Assembly: GCA_913775005.1 (NCBI GenBank)
Contig: CAJYKY010000220.1
Coordinates: forward strand, 1 to 10,359
Direction: 5' to 3'
Origin: an uncultured Achromobacter sp.
GTDB lineage: Bacteria; Pseudomonadota; Gammaproteobacteria; Burkholderiales; Burkholderiaceae_B
DNA length: 10,359 bases
The stretch's first letter is position 1, and the number at the start of each line of letters is the position of its first letter. The notes beneath the pieces are model-generated. The model saw only the letters and a program-made list of their open reading frames with translations. It was not told where the DNA came from and searched no databases. Shown one piece after another: positions 1 through 6,007 of this stretch. The position numbers and the translations under genes are program-made.

Positions 1-219
1 GGCCCAATCGATGGGCCACATGCGCCGGAACAGGTCGGCCATCTGCTCGGGGGCGTCATACAGGAATTCCGGTATGACTTCCACGCCGCGTATGGCCTGC
101 GCGATGGCGGCCACCACCAGCAGGTACAGCGCAAAGCGCAGCAAGCGCTGGCCCATGCTGTAGCGCTGCCACACGCGGGGCGAACCGGCAGGATTCAAGG
201 TGGAGGCATGGGTATTCAT
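1..219 (-). CDS. phnE2: Phosphonate ABC transporter permease, second copy (N-terminal fragment)
   Basis: This is the first 73 codons of an inner-membrane permease of the PhnE family; the rest lies beyond the window start. The ATG at 219 overlaps the TGA of the upstream permease as ATGA, which indicates translational coupling. After a short polar N-terminus there is a hydrophobic segment at about residues 22-40 (RFALYLLVVAAIAQAI). It is followed by the periplasmic stretch EFLYDAPEQMADLFRRMWPIDW, seen in two parts here as EFLYDAPEQ and MADLFRRMWP, which resembles the PhnE pattern in which a proline/leucine segment precedes ADLxRRMxPxDW. The neighbouring phnE1 carries the equivalent MFPPNF segment. 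Two adjacent permease genes are usual in phosphonate/phosphite-type importers, where they presumably form a heterodimeric channel. The assignment is firm from context, but the transport domain and EAA loop are not visible here. Confidence 0.85.
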   Translation of the reverse strand, partial: MNTHASTLNPAGSPRVWQRYSMGQRLLRFALYLLVVAAIAQAIRGVEVIPEFLYDAPEQMADLFRRMWPIDWA

Positions 220-1100
220 TCTTCCACCTCCGCCTTGCGGGCCGCCGGCGGTTTGCCGGCGCTGATGCCCCGCGCGCCCGCGAAGCGGCCTTGCAGGATG
301 CGGTCAAAGCCCAGGTTGTCCAGGAACACGGCGCGCACGAACCCGGCAAGGACTTCACCCAGCATGATGATCGCGATCAGCGTCAGCAGAATGGCGCTGA
401 CAAAGTCGTAGTCAAAGCGCTGGAAGGCCGAGAACAAGGTGCCGCCCACGCCGCCCGCGCCCACGATCCCCACCATGGTGGAGTTGCGCAGGTTCGAATC
501 GAACTGATAAGTCGCAAAGCCGATGAAGCGTGCAAACACCTGCGGCAGCACGCCGAAGATGATGACGTTGGCAAACGACGCGCCGCTGGCGCGCACGGCT
601 TCCACCTGCTTGAGCGAAATCTCTTCGATGGCTTCGGTGAACAGCTTGCCGATGAAACCGATGGATGCGACCGTCAGCGCCAGAATGCCCGCCAGCGCGC
701 CAAAGCCCACGGCCTTGACGAACAGGATGGCGACGATAACGGGGTGCAGTGCGCGGCACAGCGCCACCAGCGAGCGCGCGGGCCACGACACCCAGGCCGG
801 CATCAGGTTGCGCGCGCCCAGCAAGCCCACGGGCAGCGCAAACAGAATGCCCAGCACCGACGCCAGCACGGCGATTTCCAGGCTTTCCGCGATGCCTTTC
901 CACAGCGTGGCGGGCTTTTCAAAGTTGGGCGGGAACATGCGCGCCAGAAACGTCGACGCGTGTCCCATGCCGGATTCGAAACGCGCCCAACTGAAGTCCA
1001 GTTGTGCGGCGGCGTAGACGGTATAGATCAGCAGCAAAACCAGGCCCGCCTTGGCGCGCCCGGACATGGCGAAGGGGCGCAGGCCCCGTGTGGGCGTCAT
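216..1100 (-). CDS. phnE: Phosphonate ABC transporter permease PhnE
   Basis: This inner-membrane permease would pair with the second permease and the PhnC ATPase to import phosphonate- or phosphite-type anions. It has 294 residues. Hydrophobic segments lie at about 18-33, 73-97, 119-150, 180-198 and 234-260. The cytoplasmic EAA loop that docks on the ATPase is visible at about 167-186 (EAVRASGA through VLPQ). The segment NSTMVGIVGAGGVGG at 206-220 is typical of the PhnE/MetI-like permease group. The chosen ATG at 1100 overlaps the phnC stop as ATGA. A TTG at 1109 would add three residues and sits at better spacing (6 nt) from a GGAGG at 1116-1120, so the true start is uncertain by 9 bases. 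The substrate cannot be read from the permease. Confidence 0.93.
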   Translation of the reverse strand: MTPTRGLRPFAMSGRAKAGLVLLLIYTVYAAAQLDFSWARFESGMGHASTFLARMFPPNFEKPATLWKGIAESLEIAVLASVLGILFALPVGLLGARNLMPAWVSWPARSLVALCRALHPVIVAILFVKAVGFGALAGILALTVASIGFIGKLFTEAIEEISLKQVEAVRASGASFANVIIFGVLPQVFARFIGFATYQFDSNLRNSTMVGIVGAGGVGGTLFSAFQRFDYDFVSAILLTLIAIIMLGEVLAGFVRAVFLDNLGFDRILQGRFAGARGISAGKPPAARKAEVEE

Positions 1101-1867
1101 TCCAGCCAAGACTCGCCTCCGTAGATGGTCTTGAGCATGGTGGCGTCCAGGCCCTGGCCGTCGCCGTCATAGACGACGTGGCCGCCCGACATGCCGACGA
1201 TGCGCGTGGCGTAGCGGCGCGCAAGCTCCACGTCGTGGATGTTCACGATGACGGGGATGCCGCTGGCGCTGCCCTGTTCGGACAGCAGCTCCATGATTTC
1301 CACCGACGTTTTCGGATCCAGCGACGACGTCGGCTCGTCGGCCAGCAGCACCTGCGGGCGTTGCATCAACGCGCGGGCAATGCCCACGCGCTGGCGCTGG
1401 CCGCCCGACAGCGCATCGGCGCGCTGGTCGGCAAAACCGGCCAGCCCGACGGTATCCAGCAAGGTATAGGCGTGCTGGATGTCTTCGGGTTCAAAGCGCC
1501 GCATCCAGGCCTTGAGCGCCGAGGTATACCCGAGCCGGCCCGTCAGCAGGTTTTCCATGACGGTCAGGCGTTCGACCAGGTTGTATTCCTGAAACACCAT
1601 GCCGATGCGGCGGCGCGCGCGGCGCAGCGACGCGCCGCGCACCCGCGCCAGGTCCACGGAACCGTCCTGCGACTGAAGCACGATCTCGCCCTGGGTGGGT
1701 TCGATCAGCCGGTTGATGCAGCGCAGAAGCGTGCTCTTGCCGGTGCCGGAAGGGCCGATGATGGCCGTCAGGCCCTGGCCGGCGATCTCAAGGTTGATAC
1801 CGTTCAGAACCGGCCGGCCGGCCCGGTATTCCTTGACCAGGCCGGAAATGCGTAGCGACGTCGTCAT
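1097..1867 (-). CDS. phnC: Phosphonate ABC transporter ATP-binding protein PhnC
   Basis: This cytoplasmic ATPase subunit powers the importer. The 256 residues match the usual PhnC length, and every nucleotide-binding motif is intact: Walker A GPSGTGKST (38-46), Q-loop Q93 in VFQEYNLVERLTV, signature LSGGQ (153-157), Walker B VLLADEP with catalytic E178, D-loop SSLD (181-184) and switch histidine H211 in NIHD. The sequence FQEYNLVERLTVMENLLTGRLG is typical of PhnC rather than of other small-anion ATPases. It starts 6 bp after the phnD stop and its own stop overlaps the phnE start, so the cluster is one transcription unit. Auto-annotation would likely call it a phosphonate transporter. Phosphite or hypophosphite importers (PtxA, HtxD) are close relatives and cannot be excluded. 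Confidence 0.95.
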   Translation of the reverse strand: MTTSLRISGLVKEYRAGRPVLNGINLEIAGQGLTAIIGPSGTGKSTLLRCINRLIEPTQGEIVLQSQDGSVDLARVRGASLRRARRRIGMVFQEYNLVERLTVMENLLTGRLGYTSALKAWMRRFEPEDIQHAYTLLDTVGLAGFADQRADALSGGQRQRVGIARALMQRPQVLLADEPTSSLDPKTSVEIMELLSEQGSASGIPVIVNIHDVELARRYATRIVGMSGGHVVYDGDGQGLDATMLKTIYGGESWLE

Positions 1868-1873
1868 GCTGGA

Positions 1874-2872
1874 TTACTTCTTGCTCTTGGCGGATTCGCG
1901 GTCGTAGGCGGCGCGGTTGAAGCTTTCGCCACCCGATTCAGCCACCTGGCGGACGATGGCCCAATCCTTCTCGTAGGTCACCGGGTAGAAGCGGTCGGCG
2001 CCGTCGAAGGCCTTCGACATTTCCGCCGGGAAGCGGTAGTCGTAGAAGCACTTGAGCATCTGGTCGCGGAATTTCGGCTCCAGGTCATGCGCGTAGGCAA
2101 ACGACGAGGTGGGGAATTTCTCGCTCTTGTAGATCACGCGGAAGTCGGCTTCCTTGACCTGGCCGCGTTCCACCATGCGCTTGAACACGTCGGACGCCAC
2201 GGCGGCGGCGTCGTAGTCGCCCGAGTTCACGCCCATGACGGATTGGTCGTGCTTGCCCGAAAAGACCACCTTGTAGTCCTTGTCCGGCGTCAGGCCTTCC
2301 TTGGGGAACAGCGCCACGGGCGCCATGTGACCCGAGTTCGACGACGGCGCGGTGTGCGCGAGCTTCTTGCCCTTCAGGTCAGTCAGCTTCTGGTAGGGGC
2401 TGTCTTTCTTGACGATGACGATGAGGTTGTAGCCCTGGAAGCCATCCGCATAGCCCTTGACGGCAAACGGCACGGCGCCGGCGATGTTTACGGCAAACGC
2501 GGTGGGGCCGGTGGAAAAGCCGCCCACGTGCAGCCGGCCCGAGCGCATGGCTTCGATTTCGGCCGCATTGCTTTGCACCTGATAGAACACGACGCGCTTG
2601 CCCGTGCATTCGGACAGGTGCTTGGTGAAGGGCTTGAAGATGTCTTCGTACACGGCCGGGTCTTCCACGGGCGTGTAGGTGAAGACCAGGGTGGACGGCG
2701 TTTTCTGCTTGGACGCGTCGGTGGGCGTGTCGGCCACCAGATTCTTGTCGGCGTCGCAGTACATCTGGTCCAGATCGCCGCGGTTGGGGCAGGTGTCGGC
2801 GGCCTGGGCGGCGGAACCGCCAACGGCGAACGCGGCCAGGGCGGCCGCTTGCAATAGACGCATCGCGTGCAT
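1874..2872 (-). CDS. phnD: Phosphonate-type periplasmic substrate-binding protein PhnD
   Basis: This periplasmic protein captures the substrate and delivers it to the PhnE/PhnC complex. It has 332 residues. An ATG at 2872 preceded by GAGGAG at 7-nt spacing sets the start; the reading frame stays open far upstream but lacks protein-like sequence there. Residues 1-24 form a signal peptide (MHAMRLL, alanine-rich core, AQA cleavage site before ADTC). The mature part begins the PhnD fold at TLVFTYTPVEDPAVYEDIFKP and continues with GGFSTGPTAFAVN (117-129), the hinge-region KDSPYQKLTDLKGKKLA (156-172) and the ligand-loop type motif SSNSGHMAP (177-185). Mature cysteines at 28, 39, 89 and 275 could form disulfides. 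The ligand is unknown: the PhnD family includes phosphonate, phosphite and hypophosphite binders. No C-P lyase or phosphite dehydrogenase gene is in the window to decide. Confidence 0.93.
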   Translation of the reverse strand: MHAMRLLQAAALAAFAVGGSAAQAADTCPNRGDLDQMYCDADKNLVADTPTDASKQKTPSTLVFTYTPVEDPAVYEDIFKPFTKHLSECTGKRVVFYQVQSNAAEIEAMRSGRLHVGGFSTGPTAFAVNIAGAVPFAVKGYADGFQGYNLIVIVKKDSPYQKLTDLKGKKLAHTAPSSNSGHMAPVALFPKEGLTPDKDYKVVFSGKHDQSVMGVNSGDYDAAAVASDVFKRMVERGQVKEADFRVIYKSEKFPTSSFAYAHDLEPKFRDQMLKCFYDYRFPAEMSKAFDGADRFYPVTYEKDWAIVRQVAESGGESFNRAAYDRESAKSKK

Positions 2873-2877
2873 GGTTT

Positions 2878-2935
2878 GTCTCCTCTTGTGGGATGAATTT
2901 GAATATTTCCTGAATTCAAACACACAAGAGGGGAC
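2878..2935 (-). promoter_or_regulatory. Nested inverted repeat enclosing the phnD Shine-Dalgarno sequence
   Basis: On the transcribed strand the phnD leader reads GTCCCCTCTTGTG (2935-2923), then a loop, then CACAAGAGGAGAC (2890-2878). Twelve of the 13 positions pair. The 3' arm contains the GAGGAG that serves as the phnD ribosome-binding site, with the ATG only 5 nt beyond the stem. Inside the loop a second perfect 7-bp hairpin, TTTGAAT/ATTCAAA (2920-2914 with 2904-2898, 9-nt loop), stacks close to the outer stem. The pairing is seen directly. A role in blocking ribosome access is inference. The same DNA could alternatively act as a palindromic protein-binding site. Confidence 0.6.
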
Positions 2936-2936
2936 A

Positions 2937-2955
2937 GGGCACTTGGGAAAGTCCC
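2937..2955 (-). other. Small leader hairpin upstream of the phnD sequestering stem
   Basis: Transcribed leftward, GGGACTT pairs with AAGT(G)CCC around a UCCC loop, giving 7 bp with one bulged G, directly 5' of the larger hairpin. The GGGAC at 2955-2951 could instead pair with GTCCC at 2935-2931, the outer part of the sequestering stem, so the two structures may be mutually exclusive. This is suggestive only; no folding energy was calculated. Confidence 0.35.
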
Positions 2956-2963
2956 TGCCTTTC

Positions 2964-3013
2964 TTTTCGACTTTTGTTCGATTTGTTCGCTTTATGTTCG
3001 GTTTTTTGCGAAC
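2964..3013. promoter_or_regulatory. Phased GTTCG/CGAAC repeats, candidate IclR-type operator
   Basis: On the plus strand TGTTCG occurs at 2975, 2984 and 2995, with a weaker TTTTCG at 2964. Spacings are therefore 11, 9 and 11 bp, about one helical turn. An inverted copy, CGAAC, lies at 3009-3013 and forms a GTTCG-N8-CGAAC dyad with the copy at 2996-3000. A palindrome plus direct repeats at roughly 10-bp spacing, containing GTTCG, resembles operators described for the IclR-family regulators PcaU and PobR. An IclR-family gene ends 17 bp away. The repeats are seen; the link to that regulator is inference. Confidence 0.5.
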
Positions 3014-3020
3014 GTGGCAA
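2991..3020 (-). promoter_or_regulatory. Possible phnD promoter
   Basis: Read leftward there is TTGCCA (3020-3015, 5 of 6 to the sigma-70 -35 consensus), then 18 bp, then CATAAA (2996-2991, 4 of 6 to the -10). The start of transcription would fall near 2984 and give a leader of about 110 nt. The GTTCG/CGAAC dyad lies between the two elements and the direct repeats cover the start point, as expected of a repressor site. The match is weak and other promoters are possible. Confidence 0.3.
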
Positions 3021-3029
3021 GCAAACGTG

Positions 3030-3845
3030 TCAGCCGCGATACCCCAGCTTGCGCGAAATCTCTTGCGCGCAAGCCAGCAGCGGGCGGGCGATGGCGCCGT
3101 CCCACGACACATCGAACAAGCCGGTGGGACCGAGGCTGGTCAGGGCCAAGACGATATTGCCGGTGTTGTCGAAGACCGGCACCGACAGCGCGTCAACGCC
3201 CGGCAAGGGGTTACCCAGCGCGCGCGCCATGCCATGCACACGGATATCGGCCAGTTGCGCTTCGATGTTGGCGCGCGAGGCTTTGCGCGGGGGCGGCGTG
3301 CTGGCGATGACCGCCGTGTCGCCCTCTTCGCGGGCGATGTAATGTTCGCTGACCTTGGGCGGCAGCCAGGCCGCAAAGACTAGGCCCGTGGCCGTGTGCA
3401 GCATGGACATCACCGTGCCCTTGCGCATGTTCACGTGCACGGGGTAGCTGGCTTCGGTCATGTGGATCATCGTGGGGCCGTGCGAACCCAGCACGGCGAT
3501 GCCCAGCGTATGGCCGATTTCCGATTGCAGTTGCGCGATCTCGGGCATGGCGATGCGCACCGGGTCCAGCCGTTGCAGGCTGACCAGCCCCATCTGCAAC
3601 GCAAAGGGACCCAGTTCGTACTGGCCGGTGATGGCGTCCTGCTGGACCAGACCCACGCGGATGAAGCTGACCAGGTAAGGGTGCGCCTTGGCCGACGTCA
3701 TGCCCGCGCCCGCAGCAAGATCGCGCAGGGTCAGGGGCTTGCCGGCGTCAACCAGCGCGGACAGCAGCGGCACGCCGACTTCGATGGACTGGATGCTGCG
3801 GCGGCCGTCATTGGCGGCGGCCGGGGAGGGCTTGGTGGTGGCCAC
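3030..3845 (-). CDS. IclR-family transcriptional regulator
   Basis: This is a DNA-binding regulator with an N-terminal winged helix-turn-helix and a C-terminal IclR effector domain. The start is taken as GTG at 3845, preceded by GAGGT at 10-nt spacing and lying 13 bp after the upstream stop. This gives 271 residues, normal for the family; the frame stays open further upstream but would run into the preceding gene. The helix-turn-helix spans about residues 38-60 (LTLRDLAAGAGMTSAKAHPYL), here in two parts LTLRDLAAGAG and MTSAKAHPYL, followed by GQYELGPFALQMG. The effector domain contains HTLGIAVLGSHGPTM, TATGLVFAAWLPP, and a late GVDALSVPVFDNTGNIVLALTSLGP, which is typical of the family. It probably controls the downstream phnDCEE operon, because the intervening gap carries phased repeats. 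The effector is unknown. Confidence 0.9.
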   Translation of the reverse strand: MATTKPSPAAANDGRRSIQSIEVGVPLLSALVDAGKPLTLRDLAAGAGMTSAKAHPYLVSFIRVGLVQQDAITGQYELGPFALQMGLVSLQRLDPVRIAMPEIAQLQSEIGHTLGIAVLGSHGPTMIHMTEASYPVHVNMRKGTVMSMLHTATGLVFAAWLPPKVSEHYIAREEGDTAVIASTPPPRKASRANIEAQLADIRVHGMARALGNPLPGVDALSVPVFDNTGNIVLALTSLGPTGLFDVSWDGAIARPLLACAQEISRKLGYRG

Positions 3846-3858
3846 GATGGGTTCGACC

Positions 3859-4671
3859 TCAGGCGGGCTGCGGGGTCTGGCGGGCCGCCAGCAGGCGGTC
3901 GGCCATTTCGACGAAACCGCCGCCGCCATGAAAGGCGGCGACATAGGCCGGGCGGTCTTTCAGGCGGTGCAGCTGGGCCTGGATGTTGGCCACGCCGACC
4001 GAGATCGGAAAGAACGCGAACATCGGCTCATCGTTGGGCGAATCGCCAATGAACAGGGTGCTGTCCAGCACGCTGGCCACGTCGGCGCCGAACTCGCGCT
4101 GGAACAGCGTGCGCGTCATGGTCAGTTTGTCGTAGTCGCCAAACCAGCCGTTCACGTGGATCGAGCTGACCTTGGCCTGGGCGCCCGCGTCGTGGAAGAT
4201 CTGCACGATCTTGCTGATGGCCGCATCAGGCAGGGCAGGCACGTCTTCGCAGAAATCGATGGCCAGGTCGGCCACGCGGTAGTCCTGGTCGCTGGCGACA
4301 GCGGCGCCTGGCACTTGCGCCAGCACCTGGTCGCGGATGGCGTCCAGCCGCTTGCGGCTTGCCTGGCGCGAGGCGGCGTCGGTCCAGTAGTGGGTGGTCA
4401 TGCGGCGCGCCTGGCGGTCATAGGCGTAATAGAACGCCCCGTTTTCCCCCACCACGGCCCGCACGGGCCACATGCGGGCGATGTGGTCGCACCAGCCAGC
4501 CGGGCGGCCGGTGATCGGCACGACCTGGATGCCCGCCTGTTCCAGGCGCTCCAGCGCGGCGTAGGCGTCGGCCGGCAGGCGGCCGTCGGTGGTCAGTGTG
4601 TCATCGATATCGGTCAACACGACGCGAACCGCCGCCGCAACGGTCAAGGGTATGGCCGCAAGGGCTTGCAT
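3859..4671 (-). CDS. HAD-IIB family hydrolase (Cof/sucrose-phosphatase-like)
   Basis: This is a cytoplasmic, probably magnesium-dependent phosphatase of the haloacid dehalogenase superfamily, 270 residues long. Motif I is TDIDDTLTTDG with nucleophile D21 and acid D23; motif II is PITGRP (T54); the motif III lysine is K182 in DYDKLTM; motif IV is FIGDSPNDEPMF (D210, D214). A large cap insertion between motifs II and III (about 80-175) and the DSPND form place it in class IIB, with Cof-type and mannosyl-3-phosphoglycerate phosphatases. The ATG at 4671 follows AAGGA at suitable spacing. The physiological substrate cannot be read. The gene is 13 bp from the IclR gene and co-directional, so the two are probably cotranscribed. 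It is not phosphonoacetaldehyde hydrolase (PhnX), which is a HAD class I enzyme. Confidence 0.88.
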   Translation of the reverse strand: MQALAAIPLTVAAAVRVVLTDIDDTLTTDGRLPADAYAALERLEQAGIQVVPITGRPAGWCDHIARMWPVRAVVGENGAFYYAYDRQARRMTTHYWTDAASRQASRKRLDAIRDQVLAQVPGAAVASDQDYRVADLAIDFCEDVPALPDAAISKIVQIFHDAGAQAKVSSIHVNGWFGDYDKLTMTRTLFQREFGADVASVLDSTLFIGDSPNDEPMFAFFPISVGVANIQAQLHRLKDRPAYVAAFHGGGGFVEMADRLLAARQTPQPA

Positions 4672-4780
4672 GAGGTTTTTCCTTCGATTTATAGGGGGAT
4701 CTCCGGGCGAAAGTTTAACCGGATGCCCCCCCGCGGGCGGCCTTCTGACGGGGCAATAGGGAAACTGGCGCCGAGGGCGG

Positions 4781-4786
4781 TAAAAT
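4781..4786 (+). promoter_or_regulatory. Possible -10 element of the ribBX cluster promoter
   Basis: TAAAAT (5 of 6 to the sigma-70 -10) lies 32 bp before the ribBX ATG in the 147-bp divergent gap between the HAD gene and ribBX (4672-4818). No convincing -35 is visible 16-18 bp upstream. If it is used, the leader would be only about 25 nt, too short for an FMN riboswitch. I recognise nothing else in this gap apart from the HAD ribosome-binding site. Confidence 0.3.
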
Positions 4787-4818
4787 CCGGGCTTTCCCGC
4801 CTGGTTTGCGTCTTCGCC

Positions 4819-5997
4819 ATGTCCGTCCAGTTGTCCTCTTTGCCCGGCTCCGAGCCGGAATCCTTCGGCATCGCTTCGGTTGCCGAGATCATCGCCGAGC
4901 TGCGCGCCGGCCGTATCGTCATCCTGGTTGACGAAGAAGATCGTGAAAACGAAGGTGACCTTGTCATGGCCGCCGAATTCGTCACGCCGGAAGCCATCAA
5001 CTTCATGGTCACGCACGGGCGCGGCCTGGTCTGCCTGACGCTGACCGAAGAACGCTGCCGCCAGCTGGAACTGCCCATGATGGCGGCCCGCAACGGCACG
5101 CGCTACGGCACCAACTTCACGCAGTCGATCGAAGCCGCCGAAGGCGTGGAAACCGGCATTTCCGCCGCTGACCGCGCCCGCACCATCCAGGTGGCCGTGG
5201 CGCGCGACGCCAAGCCGGCAGATCTGGTCCAGCCCGGCCACATCTTCCCGGTGCGTGCGGTGCCTGGCGGCGTGCTGGTGCGCGCCGGCCACACCGAAGC
5301 CGGTTGCGACCTGACGGCCATGGCAGGCCTCACGCCCGCCGCCGTGATCTGCGAAATCCTCAAGCCCGATGGCACCATGGCCCGCCTGCCGGACCTGGTG
5401 GAATTCGCCCGCCAGCATGACCTGAAGATCGGCACCATCGCCGACCTGATCCAATACCGCAGCGAACACGAATCCATCGTCAAGCGCGTGGGCAAGCGCC
5501 CCATGAAAACGGCCTGGGGCACGTTCGAAGCCGTGGCCTATGAAGACGCCGCCACCGGCTCCGCCCATTTGGCGCTGGTGCATGGTAACGTGACTCCCGA
5601 CGTCGAAACGCTGGTGCGCGTGCACGAGCCGGCCTCGGTGCTTGATGTGCTGGATACCGGCGCCAGCCCGCATAGCTGGGGCGTGGCGCAGGCGCTGGAG
5701 GCCATCGCCGCATCGCCCGCCGGCGTGCTGGTGCTGATGAACTGCCAGTCGTCCACGGAACACCTGTTTGGCCAGATCGCCGGCTGGAACGACCCGAAAG
5801 CCCAGGCCCAGGCCGCCGCCAGCACCGACCGCTTCGGCTTGCGCACTTACGGTATCGGCGCCCAGATCCTGCGTGACCTGAATGTGGGTCAGATGAGGCT
5901 GCTGGCCCGCCCGCGCAAGATGCCCAGCATGGCGGGCTTCTCGCTGACCATTACGGGTTACGATTGCGACCCGCAGAATACTCCCGCAACACACTGA
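4819..5997 (+). CDS. ribBX: 3,4-dihydroxy-2-butanone-4-phosphate synthase fused to degenerate GTP cyclohydrolase II-like domain (RibBX; often auto-named ribBA)
   Basis: The N-terminal domain (about 15-215) converts ribulose 5-phosphate to dihydroxybutanone phosphate plus formate for riboflavin. It has the metal/substrate motif EEDRENEGD (39-47), RYGTNFTQSIEA (95-106), PGHIFPVRA (139-147), HTEAGCDL (158-165) and CEILKPDGTMAR (178-189). The C-terminal domain (about 225-392) resembles GTP cyclohydrolase II and keeps LRTYGIGAQILRDL (341-354). The zinc-binding cysteines are missing: the region expected to read HSECLTGD reads HEPASVLD, and the CDCG site has no cysteine. The RQEGRGIGL catalytic loop is replaced by NCQSSTEHL. 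This matches the RibBX variant described in Proteobacteria, whose X domain lacks cyclohydrolase activity, so a separate ribA should exist elsewhere. It has 392 residues. ATG 4819 is the start best supported by homology, but no strong ribosome-binding site precedes it. ribH follows after 10 bp. Confidence 0.93.
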   Translation: MSVQLSSLPGSEPESFGIASVAEIIAELRAGRIVILVDEEDRENEGDLVMAAEFVTPEAINFMVTHGRGLVCLTLTEERCRQLELPMMAARNGTRYGTNFTQSIEAAEGVETGISAADRARTIQVAVARDAKPADLVQPGHIFPVRAVPGGVLVRAGHTEAGCDLTAMAGLTPAAVICEILKPDGTMARLPDLVEFARQHDLKIGTIADLIQYRSEHESIVKRVGKRPMKTAWGTFEAVAYEDAATGSAHLALVHGNVTPDVETLVRVHEPASVLDVLDTGASPHSWGVAQALEAIAASPAGVLVLMNCQSSTEHLFGQIAGWNDPKAQAQAAASTDRFGLRTYGIGAQILRDLNVGQMRLLARPRKMPSMAGFSLTITGYDCDPQNTPATH

Positions 5998-6007
5998 AGG
6001 CCGACAC

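Noticed and set aside
291..1124. 277-residue plus-strand frame antisense to phnE
   Set aside because: Rich in His, Gln, Arg and Ala without hydrophobic core or known motif; the opposite strand encodes an unmistakable permease with EAA loop.
2873..3029. Pho box controlling phnD
   Set aside because: No CTGTCAT-type direct repeats with 4-bp spacing are found on either strand of the gap; the repeats present are GTTCG-based.
2873..3029. Intrinsic terminator separating the IclR gene from phnD
   Set aside because: The hairpins present are not followed by a U-tract in the direction of transcription, so read-through from the IclR gene remains possible.
3846..3944. Longer IclR start upstream of 3845
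   Set aside because: The extra residues overlap the HAD gene end, have shadow-like composition and precede the normal IclR N-terminus; GTG 3845 has a ribosome-binding site.
3859..4671. HAD gene as phosphonoacetaldehyde hydrolase (PhnX) matching the phosphonate importer
   Set aside because: Cap position and the GDSPND motif IV place it in HAD class IIB, whereas PhnX is class I with a different cap and an active-site lysine in the cap.
4688..4693. TATAAA (minus strand) as -10 of the HAD gene
   Set aside because: It lies so close to the gene that transcription would start within the ribosome-binding site, and no -35 is visible at proper spacing.
4672..4818. FMN riboswitch upstream of ribBX
   Set aside because: The stretch GGGAAAC...GGCGGTAAAATCCGGGC superficially resembles parts of the RFN element, but the conserved multi-helix core is missing and the likely transcription start leaves almost no leader.
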